The notes: generated by a model not told the origin, from the sequence alone. Counted from the stretch's first letter, positions 25,472 through 34,601 are shown. The stretch is 64,000 nucleotides of DNA from Novosphingobium sp. G106 (GCF_019075875.1 NZ_JAHOOZ010000001.1:5522001-5586000); one strand, 5' to 3'. Translations and numbers: made by a program.

Positions 25472-25588
25472 CCGTTTCCGCGCATAGTCCCTGTTGACTG
25501 TAGCAAGCGCTAGGTAAACACTGCCGGCGAGGGCGTGCGATTCCGCAAAAAGCGGAACGCACGCCATGACCTCACGGGAGCGGAAGCC

Positions 25589-26701
25589 ATGCAGTACAAC
25601 GTGATCTCGGCAGACAATCATATTCTAGAACCGCGCGACCTGTTCACCACGCGCCTACCCAAGGAATACCGTGACCGCGCCCCGCGCGTGATGCGCGGCG
25701 AGGATGGCGGCGACGGCTGGTCGTGGGACGGCAAGACGGTCGACCGCACGCTGGGCATCGAGGCGACCGCGGGCCGCGCGGTCAAGATCAGCGGCTATAC
25801 CTGGGACGAGATCCTGCCCGGCAACTACGACGGCGCCGCCCATCTGGCCGACATGCAGCAGGAAGGCGTCGACGCCGCGGTGCTGTTCCCCTCGGTGCCG
25901 CTGATGGCCTGGTCGATGCACGACGATCCCTATGCGCTGGCGCTGATGCAGACCTTCAACGACTGGGTGTTCGACGATTTCTGCGCGGCCGATCCCAAGC
26001 GGCTGATCGCGCTGCCGATGATGCCCGTGCATCACGGCATGGACGTGCTGCTGGCCGAGCTCGACCGCGTGCTGAAAAAAGGCGCGCGGGCAGTGCATAT
26101 CCCGGTGTTTCCCGACAAGCCCTATATCGATACCTATTGGGATCCGTTCTGGGCGGCTGTCGCCGATGCCGGGGTGCCGCTCTGTATCCACCGCACCTCG
26201 GGCGGGATCGACACTTCGACCAAGGCCAACTTCCAGTTCAAGGTGCCCGGCGTGAACGTTGCGGGCACGGTCATCCGCTTCTTCTCGGGCGTCGAGCCGC
26301 TGACCCTGATGATCTTCACCGGCGTGTTCACGCGCCACCCCAAGCTCAAGATCATGGATGCCGAGGTCAACTTCGGCTGGATCCCCTACTGGAAGCAGCA
26401 GATGGACCAGTCGTTCGAGCAGCAGAAGGGCTGGGCGAAGTTCCCCTTCGAGACCAAGCCGAGCGAGACGCTGGGCAAGAACGTCTTCGTCAGCGTGCTC
26501 GACGACAAGATCGGCTTCGACCTCGTGAAGCTCGACCCGCAGATGGCCGACGTGGCGCTGTTCTCGATCGACTATCCGCACTCGGTTTGCCTCTGGCCGA
26601 ACACGGCGAAGTACATCGAGGAATCGACGGCGGGCGTCGATCCGGTCGCCAAGCAGAAGATCCTCTCGGGCAATGCCGTGAAGCTGTTCAACCTGGATTG
26701 A
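25589..26701 (+). CDS. Amidohydrolase family (ACMSD-like) metal-dependent hydrolase or decarboxylase
   Basis: 370 residues from ATG 25589. The N-terminal ISADNHILEPRDLF is the amidohydrolase-2 pattern in which the usual HxH is replaced (DNHI), as in many members found in aromatic- and steroid-degrading bacteria. Further: PVHHGMDVLLAELDRV, the metal-site LCIHRTSGG, LKIMDAEVNFGWIP, and the catalytic Asp of FSIDYPHS. These enzymes either hydrolyse rings or decarboxylate aromatic acids. It may belong with the molybdenum hydroxylase genes downstream, although a hairpin intervenes at 26707. Confidence 0.82.
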   Translation: MQYNVISADNHILEPRDLFTTRLPKEYRDRAPRVMRGEDGGDGWSWDGKTVDRTLGIEATAGRAVKISGYTWDEILPGNYDGAAHLADMQQEGVDAAVLFPSVPLMAWSMHDDPYALALMQTFNDWVFDDFCAADPKRLIALPMMPVHHGMDVLLAELDRVLKKGARAVHIPVFPDKPYIDTYWDPFWAAVADAGVPLCIHRTSGGIDTSTKANFQFKVPGVNVAGTVIRFFSGVEPLTLMIFTGVFTRHPKLKIMDAEVNFGWIPYWKQQMDQSFEQQKGWAKFPFETKPSETLGKNVFVSVLDDKIGFDLVKLDPQMADVALFSIDYPHSVCLWPNTAKYIEESTAGVDPVAKQKILSGNAVKLFNLD

Positions 26702-26706
26702 ACGAT

Positions 26707-26743
26707 GCGACAGCCTGTCCCCCATTTGGGGATAGGCGGTCGC
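26707..26743 (+). terminator. Strong hairpin after amidohydrolase gene
   Basis: Nested arms GCGAC / GTCGC and CCTGTCCCC / GGGGATAGG (one G-T pair) around a 5-base loop, starting 5 bases after the amidohydrolase stop. There is no T run after it, so it may be a factor-dependent stop or a stabilising 3' hairpin rather than a classical terminator. Confidence 0.5.
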
Positions 26744-26897
26744 AGCACGCGCCTTATACCCTTGCTATATACGAGCCATGATAGCTCTTATCTGGTTTGA
26801 CAGCCGGGGCGTGCCCGGCCATCTAGGCGACCGATAAGCACTGCCGGCACCTGCTCCGCGGGATGCCGGTTGGTCGACGGTGGAGGCAGGACATCTT

Positions 26898-27623
26898 ATG
26901 GAAATGAAGGGTGAGCAGAGGATCGCGGCACCCCGCGCGAAAGTGTGGGAAGCGCTGAACGATGCCGAGGTCCTGCGGAAATGCATCCCCGGCTGCCAGT
27001 CGCTCGACAAAGAGGGCGACCGCATGAAGGCCGTCGTCGAGATCAAGATCGGGCCGATCGGCGCGCGCTTCAACGGCGCGGTGACGATCTCCGACGCCAA
27101 TCCGCCCGAAAGCTACACGATCAGCGGCGAAGGGCAGGGCGGCACGGTCGGCAATGCCAAGGGCGGCGCCAAGGTGCGGCTGACCGAAGTCGATGGCGGC
27201 ACGCTGTTGTCCTATGAAGTAGACGCCCAGGTCGGCGGCCGGCTGGCGCAGCTCGGCGGGCCGATCATCGATGCCACGGCCAAGCAGCTGGCCGGCAAGT
27301 TCTTCACCAAGTTCGGCGATGTCGTCGAAGGGCCGCCTGCTGGCGCGGCGCCCGAGGCCGCTCCCGCCACAGTCGCCGGCGCCGCACTGGCTGCCGCCGC
27401 TTCCGGGGTCGCGGTCGCTGCCCCGCAATATGTCTCTGCGGCGCCCGCATCGGGCGGTACGCTCTGGGGCTGGATCGTCGCTGTCGCGCTGGCGGTGGTC
27501 ACCGGCTTCCTCATCGGCCGCAGCACCGAGGGTGAGATCTGGATGATTGGTGCGATCCTGACCGCGGTGGTTGCCGCCGCCGCCGGCTTCGAGGCCGGCA
27601 AGCGCAATGGAGCCGGGCGATGA
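26898..27623 (+). CDS. CoxG family SRPBCC protein with C-terminal membrane helices
   Basis: 241 residues. Residues 1-145 are a CoxG-type START/SRPBCC domain: EQRIAAPRAKVWEALNDAEVLRKCIPGCQSL split in two strands and a helix, VEIKIGPIGARFNGAV, and LSYEVDAQVGGRLAQLGG. An Ala/Pro-rich linker follows (about 155-190), then two membrane helices (about 195-215 and 219-235). CoxG proteins accompany molybdenum hydroxylases and are linked to anchoring or maturing the enzyme at the membrane. The stop overlaps the next gene (ATGA), so these four genes form an operon. Confidence 0.88.
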   Translation: MEMKGEQRIAAPRAKVWEALNDAEVLRKCIPGCQSLDKEGDRMKAVVEIKIGPIGARFNGAVTISDANPPESYTISGEGQGGTVGNAKGGAKVRLTEVDGGTLLSYEVDAQVGGRLAQLGGPIIDATAKQLAGKFFTKFGDVVEGPPAGAAPEAAPATVAGAALAAAASGVAVAAPQYVSAAPASGGTLWGWIVAVALAVVTGFLIGRSTEGEIWMIGAILTAVVAAAAGFEAGKRNGAGR

Positions 27624-28492
27624 AGCCCGCCCCCTTCGACTATGTCGCGCCGCGCTCGGTCGCCGAAGCGCTCGACACGCTGGCCGAGGCCGGCGGCGGC
27701 GCAACGCTGCTCGCTGGCGGGCAGACGCTGATGCCGCTGCTCGCGCTGCGCATGAGCCAGCCGTTCATCTTGGTCGACGTCAACAAGATCGACGGCATCG
27801 CCGGGATCAGCCACACCGCCGACACTACGCGGATCGCCGCCGGCACGCGCCAGGCCGTGGCGCTGGCCGACCAGGAGCTCAAGGCCGCGCAGCCGGTGTT
27901 CAACCTGGCGCTGAGCCATGTCGGCCACCACCAGACGCGCAACCGCGGCACGATCGGCGGCTCGGTCTCGCTCGGCGAGCCCGCGGCCGAAATGCCCGCG
28001 ACCGCCGTCGCGCTCGGCGCCGAGATCGAGATCCATTCGCGCGAGCGGGGCGTGCGCCGGGTCAAGGCCGACGAATTCTACCTCGGCCCCTACATGACCG
28101 TGCTCGAACCCGACGAACTCGTCACCGCGATCCACTACCCGCGCTGGCCGGCGAATACGCTGACCGTGTTCCGCGAAGTGGCGCAGCGGCCGGGCGACTT
28201 CGCGCTCGTCGGCCTCGTCGGCGCGGTCCATGTCGAAGCCGGCAAGATCGCCCGCGCCGGCCTCGCCTGGTTCGGCATGGGGCCGACACCGATCAAGGCC
28301 CGCCAGGCCGAAGCGGCGCTGCTGGGCCAAGCCGTGGGTGACATCGACGCCCAGGCGATCGCCGAGCTCGCGGTCGCCGACACGGCGCCCTTCGAGGATC
28401 ACCACGCCACGGCGCATTACCGGCGCACCGTCGGCCGCCGCATTTTCGCGCGGACCTTGAGCGAAGCACTTACCAGCAGGCAGGCGGCATGA
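27620..28492 (+). CDS. Molybdenum hydroxylase FAD-binding subunit (CoxM/XdhB-like)
   Basis: 290 residues, typical size. FAD-site motifs: LLAGGQTLMPLLALRMSQP, the strand ILVDVNKID, and HHQTRNRGTIGGSVSLGEPAAEMPA (the RNRGTIGGS loop). C-terminal CO-dehydrogenase flavoprotein domain follows. Transfers electrons from the Fe-S subunit to quinone or another acceptor. Overlaps both neighbours by 4 bases. Confidence 0.93.
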   Translation: MKPAPFDYVAPRSVAEALDTLAEAGGGATLLAGGQTLMPLLALRMSQPFILVDVNKIDGIAGISHTADTTRIAAGTRQAVALADQELKAAQPVFNLALSHVGHHQTRNRGTIGGSVSLGEPAAEMPATAVALGAEIEIHSRERGVRRVKADEFYLGPYMTVLEPDELVTAIHYPRWPANTLTVFREVAQRPGDFALVGLVGAVHVEAGKIARAGLAWFGMGPTPIKARQAEAALLGQAVGDIDAQAIAELAVADTAPFEDHHATAHYRRTVGRRIFARTLSEALTSRQAA

Positions 28493-28992
28493 GCGAGCAC
28501 GTAATCGAAGTCAGCGTCAACGGCCAGCGCGTCAGGGCGCATGTCGAGGCGCGCCGGACGCTGGGCGATTTCCTGCGCATCGACGCGGGTTTTACCGGCA
28601 CGCACCTCGGCTGCGAGCACGGCGTCTGCGGCGCCTGCACGGTGATCGTCGATGGCCTTGCCGTGCGCTCGTGCCTGATGCTCGCGGTCCAGGCCGACGG
28701 CGCCGCAGTGACCACGATCGAAGGCCTGGCCGAACCCGACGGTACTTTGAGCCCGGTCCAGCAAGCAATGCGCGACAACCACGCGCTGCAGTGCGGTTTC
28801 TGCACGCCGGGTGTGGTTTGCACGATGACCGCGATCACCGCGAACGACGCCCAGCCCACCGAAGACCAGATGATCGCCGCAATGTCGGGCCACATCTGCC
28901 GCTGCACGGGCTACCAAGGCATTCGCCGCGCGATCCGCCAGCTCACCGGCACCGCTCAGCCCGCCGGCCACGACCATGGGGACCACGCGTGA
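28489..28992 (+). CDS. Molybdenum hydroxylase [2Fe-2S] subunit (CoxS-like)
   Basis: 167 residues. N-terminal plant-ferredoxin cluster ligands in LGCEHGVCGACTVIVDGLAVRSC and C-terminal cluster ligands in LQCGFCTPG and ICRCTGYQGI, all eight Cys present. Relays electrons from the molybdenum site to FAD. The stop overlaps the start of the large subunit gene (GTGA). Confidence 0.95.
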   Translation: MSEHVIEVSVNGQRVRAHVEARRTLGDFLRIDAGFTGTHLGCEHGVCGACTVIVDGLAVRSCLMLAVQADGAAVTTIEGLAEPDGTLSPVQQAMRDNHALQCGFCTPGVVCTMTAITANDAQPTEDQMIAAMSGHICRCTGYQGIRRAIRQLTGTAQPAGHDHGDHA

Positions 28993-31730
28993 ACGCTCCC
29001 ATGGAGCCTCCCGTTCGCGGCGTGGGCGCGACCCGCTACATCGGCAAGCGCGTTCCCCGCAAGGAAGACGGCCGGCTACTGACCGGCAAGGGCACTTTCG
29101 TCGACGACGTCGCCGTGCCCGGCATGCTGCACGTTGCCTTCCACCGCAGCCCGATCGCCCGCGGCAAGATCAAGTCGATCGACACCGCCGCGGCGAAGGA
29201 GATTCCCGGCGTCCATGCCGTCCTGACCTTCGACGATTTCCGCGATCGGCAGATGACGCTGCTGACCTTCTATCTGACGCCGTCCGAAGTGCCGTGCCCG
29301 GTGCTGGCCGACGGCGAAGTGCGCCAGGTCGGTGATCCGGTGGTGATGGTGATCGCCAGCGACCGTTATATCGCCGAAGACGCCGCCGGGCTCATCACGG
29401 TTGAATACGACGAAGAAGACCCGGTCGTCACGATCGCGGATGCCCGCTCGGGACCGCCGGTCCACCCCACGACCGAAAACAACATCGCCCAGCAGATGGG
29501 CATCGACGAGGACGAGGACCTCGAGGAACTGCTGGCCAAGGCGCCGCATCTCGTAAGCCGCACGATCGTCCACCAGCGCATCGCGCAGTCGCCGATGGAG
29601 ACACGCGGGGTCGTCGCGCAGATGCAGGGCGACGAGGAGCTGCTGGTCCACATCACCTGCCAAAGCCCGCACATGGTGGCGCGCTGGCTGCAGATCGCGC
29701 TTGGCCTGCCGAACATCTCGGTTCGCGTCATCGCCAAGGACGTCGGCGGGTCGTTCGGCCTCAAGAACCATCCGTGGCGCGAGGAAGCCGCGACGATCGC
29801 CGCCGCCATGATGCTCGGCCGGCCGCTCAAGTGGATCGAGGACCGGCTCGAGAGCCTCACCGCCTGCAACCAGGCGCGCGAGCAGGAGATGACGACGCGG
29901 ATCGCCTTCGACAACGAGGGCAAGATCCTGGGGGCCCATTCGGACTATTCGAGCAACAACGGCGCCTATCCGCAGGGCGCCGACGCCAACGTAGCGGTCC
30001 ATGTGTTCATGTGGGTTGCCTACAAGGTGCCCTATCCGGGCTTCATTACCCGGGCCTGGTACAGCAACACTCCCGGGCTGGCCGCCTATCGCGGCCCCTG
30101 GGCGATGGAATCGCTGGCGCGCGAGGCGATGCTCGACGTTGCCGCGCGGCAGATCGGCATCGATCCGGTCGATATCCGCCGCAAGAACCTCGTGACGCGC
30201 GCCGAGCTGCCTTTCACCACGCCGATGGGCATTCCGGTCGACGATATCTCGCCGGCCGAATGCTTTGAGAAGCTGCTCCAGAACTTCGACGTGAAGGCCT
30301 TCCGCAAGGAACAGGCCGCGGCGCGCGAGCAGGGCCGCTATCTCGGTCTCGGCATGGCCGCCTATGTCGAGCCCACGGGTTCGGCCGGTTCGATGGCGCC
30401 GATGACCGGCGAGCTCGCGCAGATCCGCGTCGAGCCGACCGGCAAGGTCACCGCGTCGATGTCCACCCATTCGCAGGGTCACGGCACGCAGACGACGATG
30501 GCGCAGGTCATCGCCGACCAGCTCGGCGTGCCCTATGAGGACGTCACCGTATTCGAGGGCGACAGCTCGCGCGGCGGCTTTGCGCCGGGCGCGGCCGGCA
30601 GCCGTCAGGCGGTGCTCGGCGGCGGCGCTTCGATCAAGGCGTCGAAGCTGCTCAAGGAAAAGATCCAGACCGTCGCGGCGCACCTGCTCAATGCCAGCCC
30701 CGAGAGCATCACGATCGAGAACGGCATGGTCCTGGTTGCTGGCGCCGAGGAAATGACGCGCAGCCTCAAGGAGATCGCCGAGATCGCCTATGGCGAGCCG
30801 ATGCGCCTGCCGCCGGGAATGGAACCGGGGCTGGAAGCGCAGTTCCGCTATCAGCCGCCGCCGATGACCTTCACCAGCGCGGCGCATATCTGCGTGGTCG
30901 AAGTCGATGCCGAGACCGGCTTCGTCAAGATCCTGCGCTGGATCTCGAGCGAGGACTGCGGAAACCTGATCAACCCGGCCGTGGTCGAAGGTCAGGTTGC
31001 GGGCGGCCTTGCCCAGGCGATCGGTACCGTCCTGCTCGAAGAGGTTCATTTCGACGATCGCGGCAATCCGACAGCGGCGACCTTCAAGGACTACATGCTG
31101 CCGGCGATCACCGACGTGCCGGACTTCGAATATGTCCACGCGCATATTCCGGCGAACAACGAGGGCGGCTTCCGCGGCGTGGGCGAGGGCGGCGCGATCG
31201 TCGGCCCGCCGACGCTGTTCAACGCCATCGCCGATGCGCTTTCGCCATTCGGCGACCTGCCGATCCAGCTGCCGGTTACGCCGTCGAAGATCCTCGATCT
31301 GATCGAGGGGGTATCGAGCCAGCCGGCGCCGCCCGTCGAAGCGCCGGTGACGGCTACGCCCGAAGAGGCCGCCAGCCCTTCGGCCGCGCTCGCCGGGGTG
31401 GAGCCAGAGGCGGTCGAAGCGGCGGTGGATCCAGCGGCGATCGATGGCGACTGGAACGTGACCATGCAGCCGCCGATCGGCCCGGAGCAGCAGATGGTCG
31501 CCACCTTCCATACCGATGGCGGCACGCTTACCGGCAAGCTCGACGCACCCGAAGGCGCGCAGGAGTTCGCCGGGACGGTCAACGGCAACCGGCTCAAGTG
31601 GGAGATGAAAGTCACCACGCCGATGCCGATCACGCTGAAGTATGATCTTACCGTCGAGGGCGATGCGCTGTCGGGCAGCGCCAAGCTCGGCATGTTCGGC
31701 AAGGCCAAGGTTTCGGGCACGCGGGTTTAA
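28989..31730 (+). CDS. Molybdenum hydroxylase large subunit with extra C-terminal beta-rich module
   Basis: 913 residues from GTG 28989 (stop overlap with the [2Fe-2S] gene); ATG at 29001 is an alternative. N-terminal PRKEDGRLLTGKGTFVDDV is the xanthine oxidase/CoxL start. The active-site loop reads AYRGPW (residues 366-371), not the AYxCSFR of genuine CO dehydrogenase nor the AYRGAGR of common type II enzymes. The final catalytic segment is FRGVGEGGAIVGPPTLFNAI. After it (about residue 770) comes a Pro/Ala/Glu linker and a module at about 818-912 (DGDWNVTMQPPIG ... GGTLTGKLDAPEGA ... GDALSGSAKLGMFGKAKVSG) that looks like a small beta-barrel seen in other secreted or enzyme-fused proteins. 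Substrate unknown; hydroxylation of an aromatic, heterocycle or aldehyde. Confidence 0.9.
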   Translation: MNAPMEPPVRGVGATRYIGKRVPRKEDGRLLTGKGTFVDDVAVPGMLHVAFHRSPIARGKIKSIDTAAAKEIPGVHAVLTFDDFRDRQMTLLTFYLTPSEVPCPVLADGEVRQVGDPVVMVIASDRYIAEDAAGLITVEYDEEDPVVTIADARSGPPVHPTTENNIAQQMGIDEDEDLEELLAKAPHLVSRTIVHQRIAQSPMETRGVVAQMQGDEELLVHITCQSPHMVARWLQIALGLPNISVRVIAKDVGGSFGLKNHPWREEAATIAAAMMLGRPLKWIEDRLESLTACNQAREQEMTTRIAFDNEGKILGAHSDYSSNNGAYPQGADANVAVHVFMWVAYKVPYPGFITRAWYSNTPGLAAYRGPWAMESLAREAMLDVAARQIGIDPVDIRRKNLVTRAELPFTTPMGIPVDDISPAECFEKLLQNFDVKAFRKEQAAAREQGRYLGLGMAAYVEPTGSAGSMAPMTGELAQIRVEPTGKVTASMSTHSQGHGTQTTMAQVIADQLGVPYEDVTVFEGDSSRGGFAPGAAGSRQAVLGGGASIKASKLLKEKIQTVAAHLLNASPESITIENGMVLVAGAEEMTRSLKEIAEIAYGEPMRLPPGMEPGLEAQFRYQPPPMTFTSAAHICVVEVDAETGFVKILRWISSEDCGNLINPAVVEGQVAGGLAQAIGTVLLEEVHFDDRGNPTAATFKDYMLPAITDVPDFEYVHAHIPANNEGGFRGVGEGGAIVGPPTLFNAIADALSPFGDLPIQLPVTPSKILDLIEGVSSQPAPPVEAPVTATPEEAASPSAALAGVEPEAVEAAVDPAAIDGDWNVTMQPPIGPEQQMVATFHTDGGTLTGKLDAPEGAQEFAGTVNGNRLKWEMKVTTPMPITLKYDLTVEGDALSGSAKLGMFGKAKVSGTRV

Positions 31731-31755
31731 GAGCGTGATCGCCTTACCCTGACAT

Positions 31756-31846
31756 CGTCATCCCGGACTTGATCCGGGGGCCGACTCATTGCGTGCGGAC
31801 GCGAGGTCGAAAAGTAGCGGGACCCCGGATCAAGTCCGGGGTGACG
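31756..31846. repeat. Dispersed inverted repeat (CGTCATCCCGGACTTGATCC type)
   Basis: Left arm 31756-31780 begins CGTCATCCCGGACTTGATCC and the right arm 31823-31846 is its complement (CCCCGGATCAAGTCCGGGGT GACG), with a 42-base centre. This palindrome is common in intergenic DNA of many alphaproteobacteria. It sits between the convergent Mo-hydroxylase and sortase genes and could end transcription from both sides. Confidence 0.8.
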
Positions 31847-31875
31847 AACTTTGTCTGGCCAAAGGTGATTGCACT

Positions 31876-32457
31876 CTAAATCAGCTCCGCCCAGGCTACC
31901 CGCCGCATCGGCCCGTGCTCGGTCGCGCCGAAGGGCCAGCAGGTGGCTAGCGCCAGCATCGGACGCGCAGGATCGCCGGGGACGGCGAAACGGTCCCAAC
32001 GCACTGTCTGGAAGCCGGTGACGCGGTAGCGCTGGTGGGTCCCGTCGATCCGCTCGACCACGACCTCATCACCCGCGCGCAAATCGCGGACGAATTCGAA
32101 ATGGGTGTCGCGGTGCGCGGCGAGGACGGTGACGTGGTCGTTGCCGCGCAGCTCGGTCGGGCCGAAAGCCATGGCCTGCCCCGAACCGCCCGACAGCACA
32201 ACGTCGCTGACGCCCAGCCGTTTGACCGACACCCGCGCGGCGGGGGCGGTGTCGGCCCAAGGCCAGGGCTTGACCGGGCGGTGCTCGGCGAGGCTGGCAT
32301 CGAAGGCACGGCCGAGCAGGACCTGCGCGACCTGCGCCTTGACCGGTATCCAGGCACCTTGCGCCATCGTTATCAGCCCTATCGCGCAGACACCGAGGAA
32401 GAGGGCACGCCCCGCGGCGCGCCCTCCGTTGCGGATTGGAGTAAGGCGCCGGATCAC
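31876..32457 (-). CDS. Class GN sortase (Gram-negative sortase)
   Basis: 193 residues from GTG 32457, overlapping the substrate gene stop (GTGA). One N-terminal membrane helix (about 15-33) leaves the catalytic domain outside the cytoplasm. Catalytic residues are visible: His115 (VLAAHRDTHFEF), Cys173 (LALATCWPFG) and Arg185/186 (HGPMRRVAW). Class GN sortases of proteobacteria act on one dedicated VIT/VWA protein encoded next to them; the neighbour has the LPQTA signal. Presumably cleaves the substrate between Thr and Ala and transfers it to an unknown acceptor. Confidence 0.93.
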   Translation of the reverse strand: MIRRLTPIRNGGRAAGRALFLGVCAIGLITMAQGAWIPVKAQVAQVLLGRAFDASLAEHRPVKPWPWADTAPAARVSVKRLGVSDVVLSGGSGQAMAFGPTELRGNDHVTVLAAHRDTHFEFVRDLRAGDEVVVERIDGTHQRYRVTGFQTVRWDRFAVPGDPARPMLALATCWPFGATEHGPMRRVAWAELI

Positions 32458-34601
32458 GCTGCCGCTCCCGACTTGCGGCGGCGGCCGAAGGCGAAGAGGC
32501 CAGCGAGGCCCAGAGCGAGGGTGGCGAGTCCGCGCTCGATCGTACCCATGAAGCCGGTCGCGGTCTGCGGCAGGTCCATCGCCTGGCTCTGGTCGGCAGC
32601 GCCGTCCGCTCCCGCCTTGGGCGCTTCGCCGGCCGCACCGTTCTCGCCGAACAGCGTATCGAAGTCCCAGCCCGCGGGCAGCAGCACCGGCAGTTCCTCC
32701 TGTGTGAGCTTGGCCCCGGCCGGGCGCGAGGGCGTCTCGTCGACCGCGACGAGGCTCGTCTGGCGGGTGACGATCGAATAGTCGAGCCCGAGCTTGGCCA
32801 CCGCCTCGTCGGCCGCGGCGTCTTCGATCTGGCCCGAAGCGCGTTGCGCTTCGACATCGGCGATCGAGCGGTTGGCCCAGAGCTTGGCCACGGCCGGGCT
32901 GTCCTGCGCCGAGGCAAGATCGACGCTCTGGCTCCACGGCGTGTCCCCGATCATGCCCTTGACCGTCAGCTTGCCCGACAGACTCTCGCCCTTGCCGAGC
33001 AGAACTAGCGGCTCGCCGGCATAGAGGTCGGGCAACTGCTTCGGCGTCAGGTCGAGCGGAGTGCCGTCCACCGTCACCGAGAGGTCGTGCGCCGCAGGCG
33101 TGCGCAGCCGTTCGAGCAGCGCGGTCATCTTGGCGTTCACCTCGCCTCCTTCGCCGATGTTGGTGTAGGTGCCGCGCCCGGCCTCGGCCATGCGGCGCAT
33201 CAGGTAGTTGTTCGGCGCCGAGCCGATGCCGACCATGAATACGCGGCTCTTGCCGCCGTGCGCGGCGATCTCGGCCATCATCTCGCGTTCGTTCGAGAGG
33301 TCGCCGTCGGTCAGGAACACGACCTGGCGCACGGCCGGGCCGGTATCGTCGTCGACCAACGCGGCTTTCAGTGCAGGCAGCATCTCGGTGCCGCCGGCGG
33401 CTTCGAGCCCGTCGGCAAAGCGCTTGGCGAGGACGATCTGGTCGGGGCTGGCCTGCATCGAATGGTCGAACAGCTGGGTCATCGTATCGTCGAAGCGGAT
33501 GACGTTGAAGCTGTCCTCGGGCCGCAGCGTATCGAGCGCGTGCTCGAGGCTCTGCTTGGCCGCTTCCATCGAGGTGCCGCCCATCGAGCCCGAATTGTCG
33601 ATGACGAAGACCATCTCGCGCGGCGGCACCTTGCCGATCTTCTGTGTGGCCGGCGGGGTGATCGCAGCCATGAGGTACTGCTGGCCGTTCAGGGTCTGGC
33701 GGAACAGGCCGACGGTCGGGTCGGCGCTGGCCGAACGCCAGCGCAGCTCGAAGTCGCGGTCGGCCGGCTCCTCGCCTTGGGCGAGCGTGACCGTGCGCGC
33801 CATCGGCCCCGCCTCGGCGACATTGATGCGGTGGTAGGGGCTGATGATGTTCGCCGGCGCGAAGCCGGGCGCGAGGTGCACGGTGATCGACACCGGGTTG
33901 AGCGCGTCGGCCAGCGACGGCGCGGCGATCGGCGCCGTCACGGCGGCAGCGTCGGCCAAGGCTGCGGGGTCGGGGCCGACCGCGGGGCTCGCCAGCGTGT
34001 GCGGGGGAACGTAGCGCGCGCCGACGACCAGCGGCAGCCGCAACGCGAACTCGCCGCCGAGCTGGCGGACGGGCGCCTGGTACTCGATCGAGATCAGCAC
34101 GGTCTCGTGCGGGCCGACGTTGGCGACGTTGTTGCGGAACAGGTTGGGCCGCTCGCTCTCGACGAGGCCGGCCTTCTGGCCCGCCGCCTTGGCGGTCTCG
34201 TAGATCTTCTTCGCTTCCTCGCGGCGCTTGATGTGGCCGATGATCACACGCTGGCCGACGACCATCTTCAGGCTGTCGACCGCGCCGTCGTCGGGCAGCG
34301 GGTAGAGATAGGTCGCCTCCATCCACTTGTCGCTGGTGTTGCGGAAGGCCTGGGTGACGCGCACGCGGGCGACCTGGCCACTGACCGTGACGTCCATGTC
34401 GGTGCCGAGGCGGACCGCGGGGAGGCCTTGCGCGATGCCCTTTCCAGCCAGCAACAGTGCGCCGCCGTCGGCGGGATCAGCCTTTTGCTCCTCGTCGGGC
34501 GTGGCGAGCAGGTTGGTCGAGAGCAGGCAGGATACGACGATGGCGGCGAGGCCGATCGCGCCGATGGTCAGGCGCTGGCGGGATTTGATCTGGATCAGCA
34601 T
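32454..34601 (-). CDS. Sortase-dependent VIT/VWA domain protein (marine proteobacterial sortase target type)
   Basis: 715 residues from ATG 34601 with GGAG 9 bases ahead. Order of parts: N-terminal signal helix (about 12-33), VIT domain (about 65-180: VTQAFRNTSDKWMEATYLYPLPDDGAVDS begins it, with RREEAKKIYETAKAAGQKAG), VWA domain (about 328-500) with intact MIDAS DxSxS (Asp335, Ser337, Ser339 in VIDNSGSMGG) and FLTDGDLSNE, and a C-terminal LPQTA motif (residues 677-681) followed by a hydrophobic helix and RRRK. This is the textbook layout of a sortase substrate, paired with the class GN sortase gene it overlaps. The VWA domain suggests metal-dependent adhesion to another protein. Surface role is inferred. 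Confidence 0.93.
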   Translation of the reverse strand: MLIQIKSRQRLTIGAIGLAAIVVSCLLSTNLLATPDEEQKADPADGGALLLAGKGIAQGLPAVRLGTDMDVTVSGQVARVRVTQAFRNTSDKWMEATYLYPLPDDGAVDSLKMVVGQRVIIGHIKRREEAKKIYETAKAAGQKAGLVESERPNLFRNNVANVGPHETVLISIEYQAPVRQLGGEFALRLPLVVGARYVPPHTLASPAVGPDPAALADAAAVTAPIAAPSLADALNPVSITVHLAPGFAPANIISPYHRINVAEAGPMARTVTLAQGEEPADRDFELRWRSASADPTVGLFRQTLNGQQYLMAAITPPATQKIGKVPPREMVFVIDNSGSMGGTSMEAAKQSLEHALDTLRPEDSFNVIRFDDTMTQLFDHSMQASPDQIVLAKRFADGLEAAGGTEMLPALKAALVDDDTGPAVRQVVFLTDGDLSNEREMMAEIAAHGGKSRVFMVGIGSAPNNYLMRRMAEAGRGTYTNIGEGGEVNAKMTALLERLRTPAAHDLSVTVDGTPLDLTPKQLPDLYAGEPLVLLGKGESLSGKLTVKGMIGDTPWSQSVDLASAQDSPAVAKLWANRSIADVEAQRASGQIEDAAADEAVAKLGLDYSIVTRQTSLVAVDETPSRPAGAKLTQEELPVLLPAGWDFDTLFGENGAAGEAPKAGADGAADQSQAMDLPQTATGFMGTIERGLATLALGLAGLFAFGRRRKSGAAA

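Noticed and set aside
25494..25520. Promoter-like TTGACT-N15-TAAACA before the amidohydrolase gene
   Set aside because: Spacer is too short and the -10 element poor, so it is not listed as a feature.
29076..31511. 811-codon open frame opposite the Mo-hydroxylase large subunit
   Set aside because: No recognisable domain and composition typical of an antisense shadow; the plus-strand protein is unmistakable.
26898..31730. Carbon monoxide dehydrogenase operon
   Set aside because: Gene order fits, but the active-site loop is AYRGPW and not AYxCSFR, so CO oxidation is not supported.
31876..34326. A single minus-strand frame running from the sortase into the substrate gene
   Set aside because: Only the last 193 codons have sortase features; upstream part is the wrong frame of the VIT/VWA gene, which is intact in its own frame.
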